Under the pieces are notes generated by a model, which saw only the letters and a list, made by a program, of their open reading frames with translations, was not told where the DNA came from and made no database searches. A program made the position numbers and the translations under genes. From Thermoplasmata archaeon (GTDB lineage Archaea > Thermoplasmatota > Thermoplasmata > Lutacidiplasmatales > UBA184), in the NCBI GenBank assembly GCA_021798195.1, contig JAJZYH010000019.1, positions 1 to 38,010 of the forward strand: a stretch of 38,010 bases of DNA. The letters are read 5' to 3'. How positions within the stretch are numbered: the first letter of the stretch is position 1; every line of letters begins with the position of its first letter. Shown piece after piece: positions 22,924 through 29,663 of the stretch.

Positions 22924-23958
22924 ATGCAACGGAGCGCGGCAGGATCCCGGTGGCACCGTCTGGATCGCCGGAGGGTCCTCAAGGGGGGGGTTCTCCTCGT
23001 GGCCGGGATCGTCTGGCTCGCCGTCCTCCTTCCCCAGGTCCCCTCGGTCACCGCCCAGGGGGTCCGGAACGAGATCGGCTACGCCGAGCTCACCAGCGTC
23101 GTGACCCGATTCTCGGTGAACACCACGGCCCTGGGATACGCTCCGTCCTCCCTTGCGGTCCCCACGGACCGGAGCATCACCCTCACGATCCACAACCTGG
23201 ACGCCAACGCCACGCACACCTTCACGGTCTATGCGAAGGCGAACACCACCATCCCCACCAACACCACCCCGGGGGCTCTCGCCGCCCTCTTCGCCCCCGC
23301 GAACTCGAGCCTCGTGAACGTGTCCCTGGCCCCCGGTGCCTGGGCCAACTGGACCTACAACTTCTCCCAGCCCGCGTCCTACGAGTTCCTCTCCCTGGTG
23401 CCCTACCAGTTCCAGGCCGGCTTCTACGGGTTCCTCAACGCGAGCTCCGGGGCGGGGAGCGTCTACAGCCTCAACACCAGCGCCTATGACTCGCTCCGGT
23501 TCATCCCCAACACCCTCGTGGCCCCTCCCGGGGCGACGGTGGTCTTCCACGTCACGGATCGGGGGACCGTGCACACCTTCACCATCGATTCCATCAGCAA
23601 CGACACCAACCTCACCGTGGGGCAGGCCCTCCCCACCTCCGATCCCGGGCTCCAGAACCCCCTCGTGGACCTGCACCTCTCCACCACCGGGACAACCTAC
23701 ACCTCTGCCCCGGTCACCTTCCCCAAGCACGGAGTCTTCTGGTTCGTATGCACCATCCCCGGGCACTTCCAGGCGGGGATGTACGGCTTCCTCTACGTGG
23801 GGGCCACCCCGACCCCGCCCACCACCATCCCCACCCAGGTGAACGTGCTGCAGGTGGGGATCATCGCCGTGTCGGCGGTGATCCTCGGGGTGGCGGCGTT
23901 CGTGCTCCTGGCCGGCATGGGGGAGAGAGTCCGGGTCCCACCTCCCCGCCGGAGCTGA
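22924..23958 (+). CDS. Membrane-anchored double cupredoxin (one intact, one ligand-less domain)
   Basis: This 344-residue exported protein has an N-terminal RRRVLK followed by a hydrophobic stretch (15-39), close to a Tat signal. Two cupredoxin-like domains follow (about 55-172 and 185-293), then a C-terminal membrane helix (about 309-332). Domain 2 has the full type-1 copper set H217, C276, H281 and M286 in FVCTIPGHFQAGMYGF. Domain 1 keeps H98, but the aligned positions are S157, Q162 and F167 (FLSLVPYQFQAGFYGF), so it probably binds no copper. Many N-x-S/T sequons suggest surface glycosylation. It is probably an electron carrier or oxidase-associated copper protein. Confidence 0.88.
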   Translation: MQRSAAGSRWHRLDRRRVLKGGVLLVAGIVWLAVLLPQVPSVTAQGVRNEIGYAELTSVVTRFSVNTTALGYAPSSLAVPTDRSITLTIHNLDANATHTFTVYAKANTTIPTNTTPGALAALFAPANSSLVNVSLAPGAWANWTYNFSQPASYEFLSLVPYQFQAGFYGFLNASSGAGSVYSLNTSAYDSLRFIPNTLVAPPGATVVFHVTDRGTVHTFTIDSISNDTNLTVGQALPTSDPGLQNPLVDLHLSTTGTTYTSAPVTFPKHGVFWFVCTIPGHFQAGMYGFLYVGATPTPPTTIPTQVNVLQVGIIAVSAVILGVAAFVLLAGMGERVRVPPPRRS

Positions 23959-23998
23959 CGGGCCCCCTCCGCGGGGCGAGCCTCCCCCGTCCCTTCCC

Positions 23999-24448
23999 TC
24001 ACAGCCGGGCGATGAGAGGACCCACCACGAAGAGCCCCAGGAGGAGCATGGTCATCACCGTGAGGGTCACGGCCGCCATCTCCACCTCCTTCTCCTCCAC
24101 GAAATAGAGCCACCCGGTAAACACCCGGGCCACCGGGGTCCCCACCAGGAAGAGGACGCCCAGGGTGAGGAGCGCGGTGGACCGGGCCGCGGCGAGGGCC
24201 AGGCCGAACGCCACCGGATCCGTGAGGTAGTGGACCAGCGTGGCGGACTGGAAGACGTCGAGAATGCTCGACGAAGGATGGCGGGCGAAAAAGAGGACCG
24301 TCCCGAGGACGAGGAACCCCACGGCGATCACCAGCCCGATCCGCAGCACCAGGGCCATCACCTCGTAGGCGTGCAGGGGAAGATCGTGCAGGTCCGACGC
24401 TCCGGTGGGCGAGGGATCCCTTGGCCCCGGGCCCGTGGGGTCGGTCAT
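23999..24448 (-). CDS. DUF1634 membrane protein
   Basis: 149 residues with three predicted membrane helices (about 29-50, 76-96 and 122-145) and a hydrophilic N-terminus. The LRIGLVIAVGFLVLG and VFTGWLYFVEEKE segments are typical of DUF1634, a family often next to TauE/SafE exporters. Here its start overlaps the TauE/SafE stop by 4 bp, so it may be an accessory subunit. The gene converges on the double cupredoxin, 40 bp away. Confidence 0.82.
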   Translation of the reverse strand: MTDPTGPGPRDPSPTGASDLHDLPLHAYEVMALVLRIGLVIAVGFLVLGTVLFFARHPSSSILDVFQSATLVHYLTDPVAFGLALAAARSTALLTLGVLFLVGTPVARVFTGWLYFVEEKEVEMAAVTLTVMTMLLLGLFVVGPLIARL

Positions 24449-25302
24449 CCGATCCCCAGCCCCCGGAGGATGAGCTCCACGGCCAGCGCCACGAGGAGGG
24501 CCTGGAAGACGTATCGGACCACCCGGTTGCTGAGGCCGGGCAGGATGCGGCTCCCCAGGAAGGAACCCATGGTGGTCCCCAGCGCCACGGGGGCCGCGAT
24601 CACCGGCTGCACGTAGCCCGCCGCGAGGAGGACGGAGGCACCGGCGGCCGCCGTGACGCCGATCATGAAGTTGCTGGTGGCCGTGGAGACCTTCATGGGG
24701 AGGCGCAGCGCCCGGTCCAGGGCGAGGACCTTGAGCACGCCGCTTCCGATCCCGAACATGCCCGCCACGAGGCCCGCGCCGAACATGACCTGCAGGGCCC
24801 GGTTCGTGTTGGCCGCCCGGTAGGTCACCGGGCGGCCCAGCTTCCGGTCGAAGTAGGTGCCTCCCAGGTGGAGCTTCCGGGAACGCGCGTCGGGGACGAC
24901 CCCCGTGGGGATGTCCTCCTTGTGGATCATCCCGCTGGGGAGGGTGGAGAGGAGCACCGCCCCCAGGAGGATGAGGAGGATGGGGACCAGGTCGGCCTTC
25001 GCGAGGACGATGGTGATGGCCGCGCCCACGAGCGCCCCCGGGACGGTGGCGATCTCGAGGAACATCCCGATGCGGATGTCGGTGAGATGGTCGTGCACGT
25101 AGGCCGCTCCGGCGGTGGTGGACGTGGCGAGCACGCTGATGGCGCTCGCTCCCACCGCCAGGATGAAGGGGACGTGGAAGGCGATCACCATCACGGGGAC
25201 CAGGATCACGCCTCCCCCCAGTCCCGCGAGCGATCCCAGGAATCCCGCCCCGATGGCGAAGAGGAGGAGGAGCAGGACGAAGGTGAGCAGTTGGAGCGCC
25301 AC
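24445..25302 (-). CDS. TauE/SafE-family (sulfite/organic anion) exporter
   Basis: This 285-residue protein has about eight membrane helices in two homologous halves. The Gly-rich GSLAGLGGGVILVP near the N-terminus and the matching GMFGIGSGVLKVLAL in the second half are the duplicated family signature, along with MKVSTATSNFMIGVTA. Members move sulfite, sulfoacetate or related anions; the substrate here cannot be told. A hydrophilic loop of about 45 residues separates the halves. It starts with GTG 25302 and overlaps DUF1634 by 4 bp. CoxII ends 76 bp upstream on the same strand. Confidence 0.87.
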   Translation of the reverse strand: MALQLLTFVLLLLLFAIGAGFLGSLAGLGGGVILVPVMVIAFHVPFILAVGASAISVLATSTTAGAAYVHDHLTDIRIGMFLEIATVPGALVGAAITIVLAKADLVPILLILLGAVLLSTLPSGMIHKEDIPTGVVPDARSRKLHLGGTYFDRKLGRPVTYRAANTNRALQVMFGAGLVAGMFGIGSGVLKVLALDRALRLPMKVSTATSNFMIGVTAAAGASVLLAAGYVQPVIAAPVALGTTMGSFLGSRILPGLSNRVVRYVFQALLVALAVELILRGLGIG

Positions 25303-25378
25303 GGGGGCGGCTCAACCCCCGGAGGTACTTGGCTTCGACGTCCCCAATACGCCGGCCGGGGCCGGATCCGCCCGCATC

Positions 25379-26035
25379 TCACGTGGGGCGCCAGACCGCC
25401 ACCGCCGGTGCGAACGCAACCCCGGAGGTGGTGAAGCTGGGGAGCCACGGGGCATCGGCGGTGACGATGAGCGTCGCCCGCATGTACGCGTGGCCGGCAC
25501 CGCAGAACTCGGTGCACTGGATGAGGTAGGTGGTCCCGTTGGTGGCTCCGGCGGGGATGCTGAACCAGTAGTGGTTGATGCGGCCCGGGATCGCGTCGAT
25601 GCGCACGCCCAGCGCGGGGATGTTCAGGCTGTGCACCACGTCGGCGCTGGTGACGTTCATCTCCACCACCCCGTTCGAGGGGACGTAGAGCACCCCCTGG
25701 GTCTGATTGGACAAGGAACTGTTCCCCATGCAGTCGTGGACGCTGGGGTTCGCGAGGCACGCACCATACGGATCGTTGTAGAAGAACACCCAGTACCACT
25801 GGTGTCCCACCACGGTGATGTGGACGTTCGCCTGATAGCCGGCGGGAGGGCCGGAGTCCAGGGAATAGAGGATGTTGGTGGAGAGGACCGCCACCGCGAT
25901 GAGCATGATGGCCGGGATGATGGTCCAGGACCACTCCAGGTTCTTCCAGCGGCGATGGTTGTAGTTCGGGGGGTAGCGCTTCCGCCAGTCCCGATCCGCC
26001 TTCAATGCGTCCGCCTTGGAAGAGGATCCCGTCAT
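25379..26035 (-). CDS. coxB: Cytochrome c oxidase subunit II, CuA domain (lacks TM1)
   Basis: This 218-residue subunit accepts electrons at the binuclear CuA centre. All ligands are present: H135, then C174, E176, C178, H182 and M185 in QCTEFCGAGHAYM. Only one membrane helix is seen (about 34-57, LEWSWTIIPAIMLIAVAVLS), and that sequence corresponds to the second helix of normal CoxII. The first helix is missing and is probably supplied by the 86-residue protein encoded 6 bp upstream. A Cys pair (C93, C102) sits in an insertion before the His ligand. The catalytic subunit I gene is about 8 kb away on the other strand. Confidence 0.92.
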   Translation of the reverse strand: MTGSSSKADALKADRDWRKRYPPNYNHRRWKNLEWSWTIIPAIMLIAVAVLSTNILYSLDSGPPAGYQANVHITVVGHQWYWVFFYNDPYGACLANPSVHDCMGNSSLSNQTQGVLYVPSNGVVEMNVTSADVVHSLNIPALGVRIDAIPGRINHYWFSIPAGATNGTTYLIQCTEFCGAGHAYMRATLIVTADAPWLPSFTTSGVAFAPAVAVWRPT

Positions 26036-26041
26036 CCCGGC

Positions 26042-26302
26042 TCACTCCTTGGGAGGGGAGGAACCCCCTTCGGTCTCCAGGTCGAAGCTCGCCGCGTACG
26101 GTTCCCGGGCCCGGCCCTTCATGAGCGCCCGGAGCAGGAGGAGGACGTAGAAGACCCCCACGGCAAAGGCCAGGAGGAACACGATCCAGTAGAGGCCGCA
26201 GGTCTCGTCGAACGGCGTCGGGACGTATCCGGGAGAGGGGCAGACGTTCAGGGAGAACCCCGCGAGTGAGGGAAGAGGCACCGGGGCCCAATAGCCACCC
26301 AT
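26042..26302 (-). CDS. Single-helix membrane protein, probable CoxII TM1 fragment
   Basis: 86 residues: an N-terminal outside segment with two Cys (C21, C35) and the PTPFDET stretch, one membrane helix (about 37-60, LYWIVFLLAFAVGVFYVLLL), then a charged tail. Hydropathy and position (6 bp before the CuA gene) match the missing first helix of subunit II, so CoxII looks split in two. That is inference from topology; the sequence alone is not diagnostic. ATG 26302 lies 27-28 bp after a TATA-like box, so the mRNA is probably leaderless. A GTAC palindrome lies directly upstream. Confidence 0.72.
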   Translation of the reverse strand: MGGYWAPVPLPSLAGFSLNVCPSPGYVPTPFDETCGLYWIVFLLAFAVGVFYVLLLLRALMKGRAREPYAASFDLETEGGSSPPKE

Positions 26303-26325
26303 GCGAGGAACCCACCGGGGGGCGG

Positions 26326-26333
26326 TTCTTATC
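26326..26333 (-). promoter_or_regulatory. TATA-like box for the oxidase subunit II operon
   Basis: GATAAGAA on the minus strand is centred about 27.5 bp before ATG 26302, the leaderless distance. Confidence 0.5.
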
Positions 26334-26337
26334 TGCA

Positions 26338-26349
26338 CCGTACGTACGG
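26338..26349 (-). promoter_or_regulatory. Perfect 12-bp palindrome with GTAC core
   Basis: CCGTACGTACGG is centred 14 bp upstream of the TATA-like box of the subunit II operon, nearly the same spacing as at 22875-22888. Confidence 0.5.
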
Positions 26350-26480
26350 CGAGAGGGCCCTCCGCGCACCCCGGGCATCTCCCTGGGATCCGGCCGGTGG
26401 CGTAGTCGTTCCTCCTCCTTCCCCCTCTGGTGCGCTCCCTTCCGGCCCGATGGCGGAGCCACCGCCTTCGCCCGAGGTTC

Positions 26481-26484
26481 GTAC
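26481..26484 (+). promoter_or_regulatory. GTAC half-site upstream of the second cupredoxin
   Basis: TTCGTAC before the CAATAAGAA box is centred 13.5 bp upstream of it, matching the spacing at the other two respiratory promoters. It is not a long palindrome, so it is weaker. Confidence 0.3.
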
Positions 26485-26491
26485 ACAATGC

Positions 26492-26500
26492 CAATAAGAA
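26492..26500 (+). promoter_or_regulatory. TATA-like box for the second cupredoxin
   Basis: CAATAAGAA is centred 28 bp before ATG 26524 and decides that start over ATG 26488, which lies inside or before the box. Confidence 0.5.
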
Positions 26501-26523
26501 CCTGCATGGTCGGCGGGCCATTT

Positions 26524-27324
26524 ATGGCGCGGACGTCGGGGGCCCATGGGAGGATCTTCCATTCCGGATTGGTGGCGGGGGTCGTGCTCGTCTTCCTCGT
26601 GGCGATGACGACCTATTCGCTGGCGGCGGCGCGGGCCACCCCATCCCCCGTTTCCCATGGTCAGGACTCCCTCCTCTACAACAATACCACAGTGGTGAAC
26701 CTGGCGGGGACCGACCAGTTCGCCTGGGTGCCCAGCGTCCTCTCGGCGCAATCCCTCCACGTGGAGTTCGTGGTGACCAACGCCGGCACCATCTCCCACA
26801 CCTTCACCCTCTCGGACCGGGTGAATGCCACGGCGCCTCCCAACGCGACCAGCTCCACCGCCCCGGGGCAGTGGTTCGAGACGAGCCACCTGTACGTCAA
26901 CGTGCCGCTCAACGCGTCCACCTCGGCAGGGCCCACGGTCCTCCACGTCTTCGTGAACTTCACGGCCATCGGCTTCTACCAGTTCATCTGCATCCCCCAC
27001 TACGCCCTGGGGATGAAGGGGATCATCTACGTGGGGGTCCCCGTCCCCTCCACCACCGCCCCCGTGGCCCCTCCCATCGAGGGGTTCTGGGTCATCGTGA
27101 TCGTCATCGCGGCATTGGCCTCTCTCACCGTGATCCTGGGCTTCGTGGTGGGGAAGCGCAGCGCTCCCCACGCCGGCCGGACCCACGACAAGACCCCGGA
27201 GACCGCCATCACGAGCACCGTGGAATACTACAACGATTCGCGCCCCACCCCCATGGAATCTCCGGACGCGCCGCAATCCGGCGGATCGGACGGGGAGACC
27301 GCTTCCCCTCCCCGTACGCCGTGA
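26524..27324 (+). CDS. Membrane-anchored cupredoxin (blue copper protein)
   Basis: 266 residues: N-terminal signal/anchor (about 15-36), a cupredoxin domain with copper ligands H92 (ISHTFTLS), C156, H159 and M164 (FICIPHYALGMKG), a C-terminal membrane helix (about 186-210) and a hydrophilic tail of about 55 residues. The C-x-x-H spacing is shorter than in the double cupredoxin (C-x4-H). Several N-x-S/T sequons suggest glycosylation. It diverges from the subunit II operon, so a role as electron carrier to CuA, or in copper delivery, is likely. I chose ATG 26524 from the leaderless promoter; ATG 26488 and 26506 are in frame upstream. Confidence 0.88.
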   Translation: MARTSGAHGRIFHSGLVAGVVLVFLVAMTTYSLAAARATPSPVSHGQDSLLYNNTTVVNLAGTDQFAWVPSVLSAQSLHVEFVVTNAGTISHTFTLSDRVNATAPPNATSSTAPGQWFETSHLYVNVPLNASTSAGPTVLHVFVNFTAIGFYQFICIPHYALGMKGIIYVGVPVPSTTAPVAPPIEGFWVIVIVIAALASLTVILGFVVGKRSAPHAGRTHDKTPETAITSTVEYYNDSRPTPMESPDAPQSGGSDGETASPPRTP

Positions 27325-27435
27325 AGGGGAGCGACCCGAGCACCGTTTCCCCGGGGAGGAGAGTTCGTCCCCCCTCCCGGGGCCCCTGCCGGGATCGCCC
27401 CCGGCGCCCGGAGGCCGTCCGCGCAATATGCACCC

Positions 27436-27457
27436 GTCCATACCAGTACGTATGGAC
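27436..27457 (+). repeat. Inverted repeat, 8-bp arms, GTAC-containing
   Basis: Arms GTCCATAC and GTATGGAC are perfect complements separated by CAGTAC. It is a possible operator or 3' signal between the cupredoxin and the PhoU-like gene. Confidence 0.4.
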
Positions 27458-27550
27458 CTCGGCAGGGAGCAGGAACCTACTACGTTCGTAAGCGTCCCGC
27501 CGCCGATAGGACCGGTGGGCGATGGACGGGCCGGAACGTTCGGGTGGGGG

Positions 27551-27558
27551 ATTAAATA
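27551..27558 (+). promoter_or_regulatory. TATA-like box for the AbrB-PhoU gene
   Basis: ATTAAATA, a strong AT island, lies 51-58 bp before ATG 27609; a leader of about 30 nt would contain the GGAGG at 27590-27595. The palindrome GAACGTTC (27534-27541) is centred 17 bp upstream. Confidence 0.55.
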
Positions 27559-27608
27559 CTGAGGGACCTTACGCACCGTCGAACCTTGTAGGAGGTTCGG
27601 GGGAGAAC

Positions 27609-28658
27609 ATGGCGTGGGGAGGGGGACCGGCTCGGGAGCGGCGCGTCCTGAAGGCAGGGCATTCATCCATCGCGGTGACCCTTCCCAAACCGTGGGCGGA
27701 GGCGATGCACCTGCGCCCGGGGGACGTGGTGGTATTCGACCAGAACGACGACGGGACCCTTTACCTCAAGCCCTCCCCGGGGGGGAACCACCCCCACGTG
27801 GTCCCCCCCTTCGCGGTGCATGCTGCCATGTTCCAGGAGCCGGGCCAGTTGGAACGGCTCGTGGCCGGGGCCTACCGCGCAGGGCACGACTCCATCGAGA
27901 TCCATTCCGATGAGCCGCTCAATACCGAACGGCTGGAGGAGGTCCAGGGGGTGGCCCGGCGCCTCTTGGGGTTGAGCGTCGTGGCGCAGGAGCCGTACCG
28001 GGTGGTCCTGCAGAGCTTCATCGATCCCTCGAAGTACGCGCTGCCGCAGCTGGTCCAGCGCATGAAGATGATCCTGGTGGCGCTGGTGGAGGAATCCGAG
28101 AGGAGCCTCGAACGGACGGGGAGCGCACGGACCCTCCGCCATACTTCCCTCGCCGAGGAGACGGAGAAGGTGCACGCCCTCCTGGTCCGGCAACTCCTCC
28201 TGGCGAGCCGGGACTGGTCCCTCGCGAAGCAGATCGGGAGCCCCGACCCGCGGCAGCTCTTGGTCTGGCGCGTGGTGGTCCAATCCCTGGAGGAGGTGGG
28301 CCACCTCCTGGAGGACCTTTCCCGTTCCCTCCAGGACCACCCATCCGAGGCCCGGGGGATCGGGTTCCTCCAGGCGCTCCGGGATTTCAAGCAGGTCCTG
28401 CAGGACGTGGTGGAGGCCCTGGTCCACCCCAGCCTCCCCAAGGCCTGCGCCGCCTACGACGCCGCGGCCGACCTGGGGAGCCGCGTGGAAGCGCTCCCGT
28501 TCCCGTCGCGGCGGGCCGGCCGCCGCAATGCCCCGCCCCGGCTCCCGCCCCAGGGAACCCTTCGCCGCGCCTCCGAGAAGCTCCGGACCCTCGCGGAGGT
28601 CGCGGTGGATCGCGCCGTGGCGGGGACGGCCCCCCTCACGGCCGAACCCCGCCCCTAG
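27609..28658 (+). CDS. AbrB-like / PhoU-like regulatory protein
   Basis: 349 residues. The N-terminal 50 form a SpoVT/AbrB-type DNA-binding domain (VLKAGHSSIAVTLPKPWAE, then LRPGDVVVF). Residues 90-310 are almost all helical and resemble PhoU in archaeal AbrB-PhoU proteins annotated as phosphate uptake regulators. The Pro/Arg-rich tail is disordered. No phosphate transporter is nearby; instead the gene sits between a cupredoxin and the Tat/respiratory operon, so it might control those genes. GGAGG and GGGGGAG sites precede ATG 27609. Confidence 0.82.
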   Translation: MAWGGGPARERRVLKAGHSSIAVTLPKPWAEAMHLRPGDVVVFDQNDDGTLYLKPSPGGNHPHVVPPFAVHAAMFQEPGQLERLVAGAYRAGHDSIEIHSDEPLNTERLEEVQGVARRLLGLSVVAQEPYRVVLQSFIDPSKYALPQLVQRMKMILVALVEESERSLERTGSARTLRHTSLAEETEKVHALLVRQLLLASRDWSLAKQIGSPDPRQLLVWRVVVQSLEEVGHLLEDLSRSLQDHPSEARGIGFLQALRDFKQVLQDVVEALVHPSLPKACAAYDAAADLGSRVEALPFPSRRAGRRNAPPRLPPQGTLRRASEKLRTLAEVAVDRAVAGTAPLTAEPRP

Positions 28659-28689
28659 AGCGGCGGGAAGCCCCCTTTTAAGGGCGGAA

Positions 28690-28704
28690 TACGAACAGTT
28701 CGTA
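28690..28704 (+). promoter_or_regulatory. 15-bp palindrome upstream of tatA
   Basis: TACGAACAGTTCGTA is perfect around the central A. It lies between the AbrB-PhoU gene and the Tat/respiratory operon, flanked by AT boxes CTTTTAAG (28675-28682) and CATAAGG (28731-28737). It is a candidate operator for the whole operon. Confidence 0.5.
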
Positions 28705-28730
28705 CGGACTCCTACCTCTTGTACGAGACC

Positions 28731-28737
28731 CATAAGG
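28731..28737 (+). promoter_or_regulatory. TATA-like box for the Tat/respiratory operon
   Basis: CATAAGG lies about 42 bp before ATG 28776. The alternative CTTTTAAG at 28675-28682 would place the start site at the palindrome. Which one is used cannot be told. Confidence 0.3.
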
Positions 28738-28775
28738 GGGTCGGGATGGTCCCACGCCGCTGGAGCCTCGTGCCC

Positions 28776-28979
28776 ATGTTCGATAGCATCGACGATTGGA
28801 TCATCTTGGCCGTGGCCTTCGGCATCCTCTTCTGGGGGTCCGCGAAGATCCCCCAGCTGGCCCACAGCTTCGGACGGGCCGTGGGAGAGTTCAAGAAGGG
28901 CCGCATGGAATCCGAACGGGAGCTTGCGCAGGACCAGAACACGCCCCGCGTCGTTCGGGAACCCGGACTGATCCGCTGA
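28776..28979 (+). CDS. tatA: Sec-independent translocase protein TatA
   Basis: 67 residues with the canonical TatA layout: a short N-terminal membrane helix (about 6-22), then FWGSAKIPQLAHSFGRAVGEF, the hinge and amphipathic helix, then a charged tail. TatA forms the pore or membrane-weakening assembly for export of folded proteins. Starting at ATG 28776 gives the usual short N-terminus; an upstream TTG at 28719 would add 19 residues. The next gene's ATG directly abuts its stop. It is the first of ten closely packed respiratory and Tat genes. Confidence 0.9.
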   Translation: MFDSIDDWIILAVAFGILFWGSAKIPQLAHSFGRAVGEFKKGRMESERELAQDQNTPRVVREPGLIR

Positions 28980-29663
28980 ATGCCGTCCCTGCGTAGTCCC
29001 CTCAGGGAAAGATCCCCGGGTCCTGCCGCGTCCGACGACGGGCCTACGGGTACGGGAGTGGCCCGGGGTTCCCCGCTCCAACGGGAAGACCTCCGGTGGC
29101 TGGCCGGCGCCTCCCTTGCCGGTGGGGTCCTCCTCGTACCGGGGTTGGCGCCGGTGTTCGACCCCCTTCCCCCGGCCCACGTTCCTCCCCTCCCCACGTC
29201 CCTCTATCCCGAGGTGCCTGCGGCCCCGCGTCCCATGGAGCCCCCTTCTCCCTTCCTCGTGGACGCCCAATGGTGGGTCGTCCGCCATGGGCGCTACGTC
29301 ACCCGGGGAGAACTCATGGCCGAACTGGAGCGTGGCCCCATCCACATGGCATGGATGGGGAGCCAGGTGGGGGCCCCCTTCTACCAGACCGGGCCGTTCG
29401 TGACCCCTCTGGAGATCCGTCTGCGGCCCCCGGGCGAGGTGCGGGCCGGGAGCCGGGAGTGCCCGGAGGACCGGGGCCTTCTCGAGTACGATCCCGGGGG
29501 GGACCGATGGCGCTGCCCCACCTGCGGGAGCGAGTACTCCGCCCGGGACGGCCGACCGCTCCATCCCCCTTCCCGTAGACCCCTCGTCACCTTCCGGCTG
29601 GAGGTCTCTCCCCAGGGCGCCCGCGTGGCCCTGGTACCCCCCCTGTCGCGGTCTCCCCTATGA
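28980..29663 (+). CDS. Rieske-like protein with substituted cluster ligands
   Basis: 227 residues: a disordered N-terminus, a weak hydrophobic anchor (about 40-60) and a C-terminal domain that aligns with Rieske proteins. The first ligand loop, normally C-x-H, reads C161-P-E163. The second, normally C-P-C-H-G-S, reads C179-P-T-C182-G-S, followed by the typical EYSARDGRPLHPPSRRPL. Both His ligands are therefore replaced (by Glu and Cys). It cannot hold a normal Rieske 2Fe-2S centre; it might hold another metal or be structural. It lies between tatA and tatC and overlaps tatC by 4 bp, in an operon that also has a normal Rieske protein. Confidence 0.68.
   Translation: MPSLRSPLRERSPGPAASDDGPTGTGVARGSPLQREDLRWLAGASLAGGVLLVPGLAPVFDPLPPAHVPPLPTSLYPEVPAAPRPMEPPSPFLVDAQWWVVRHGRYVTRGELMAELERGPIHMAWMGSQVGAPFYQTGPFVTPLEIRLRPPGEVRAGSRECPEDRGLLEYDPGGDRWRCPTCGSEYSARDGRPLHPPSRRPLVTFRLEVSPQGARVALVPPLSRSPL

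Larger units (their letters stand above)
27325..27608. other. Regulatory-looking intergenic region
   Basis: No gene is seen in these 284 bp. They hold an inverted repeat (27436-27457), a TACGTTCGTA string at 27481-27490, a GAACGTTC palindrome at 27534-27541 and a TATA-like box at 27551-27558. Confidence 0.45.

Noticed and set aside
23962-23977. GCCCC/GGGGC hairpin between the convergent double-cupredoxin and DUF1634 genes as terminator
   Set aside because: Only a 5-bp stem and no T run; such pairings are common by chance at this GC content.
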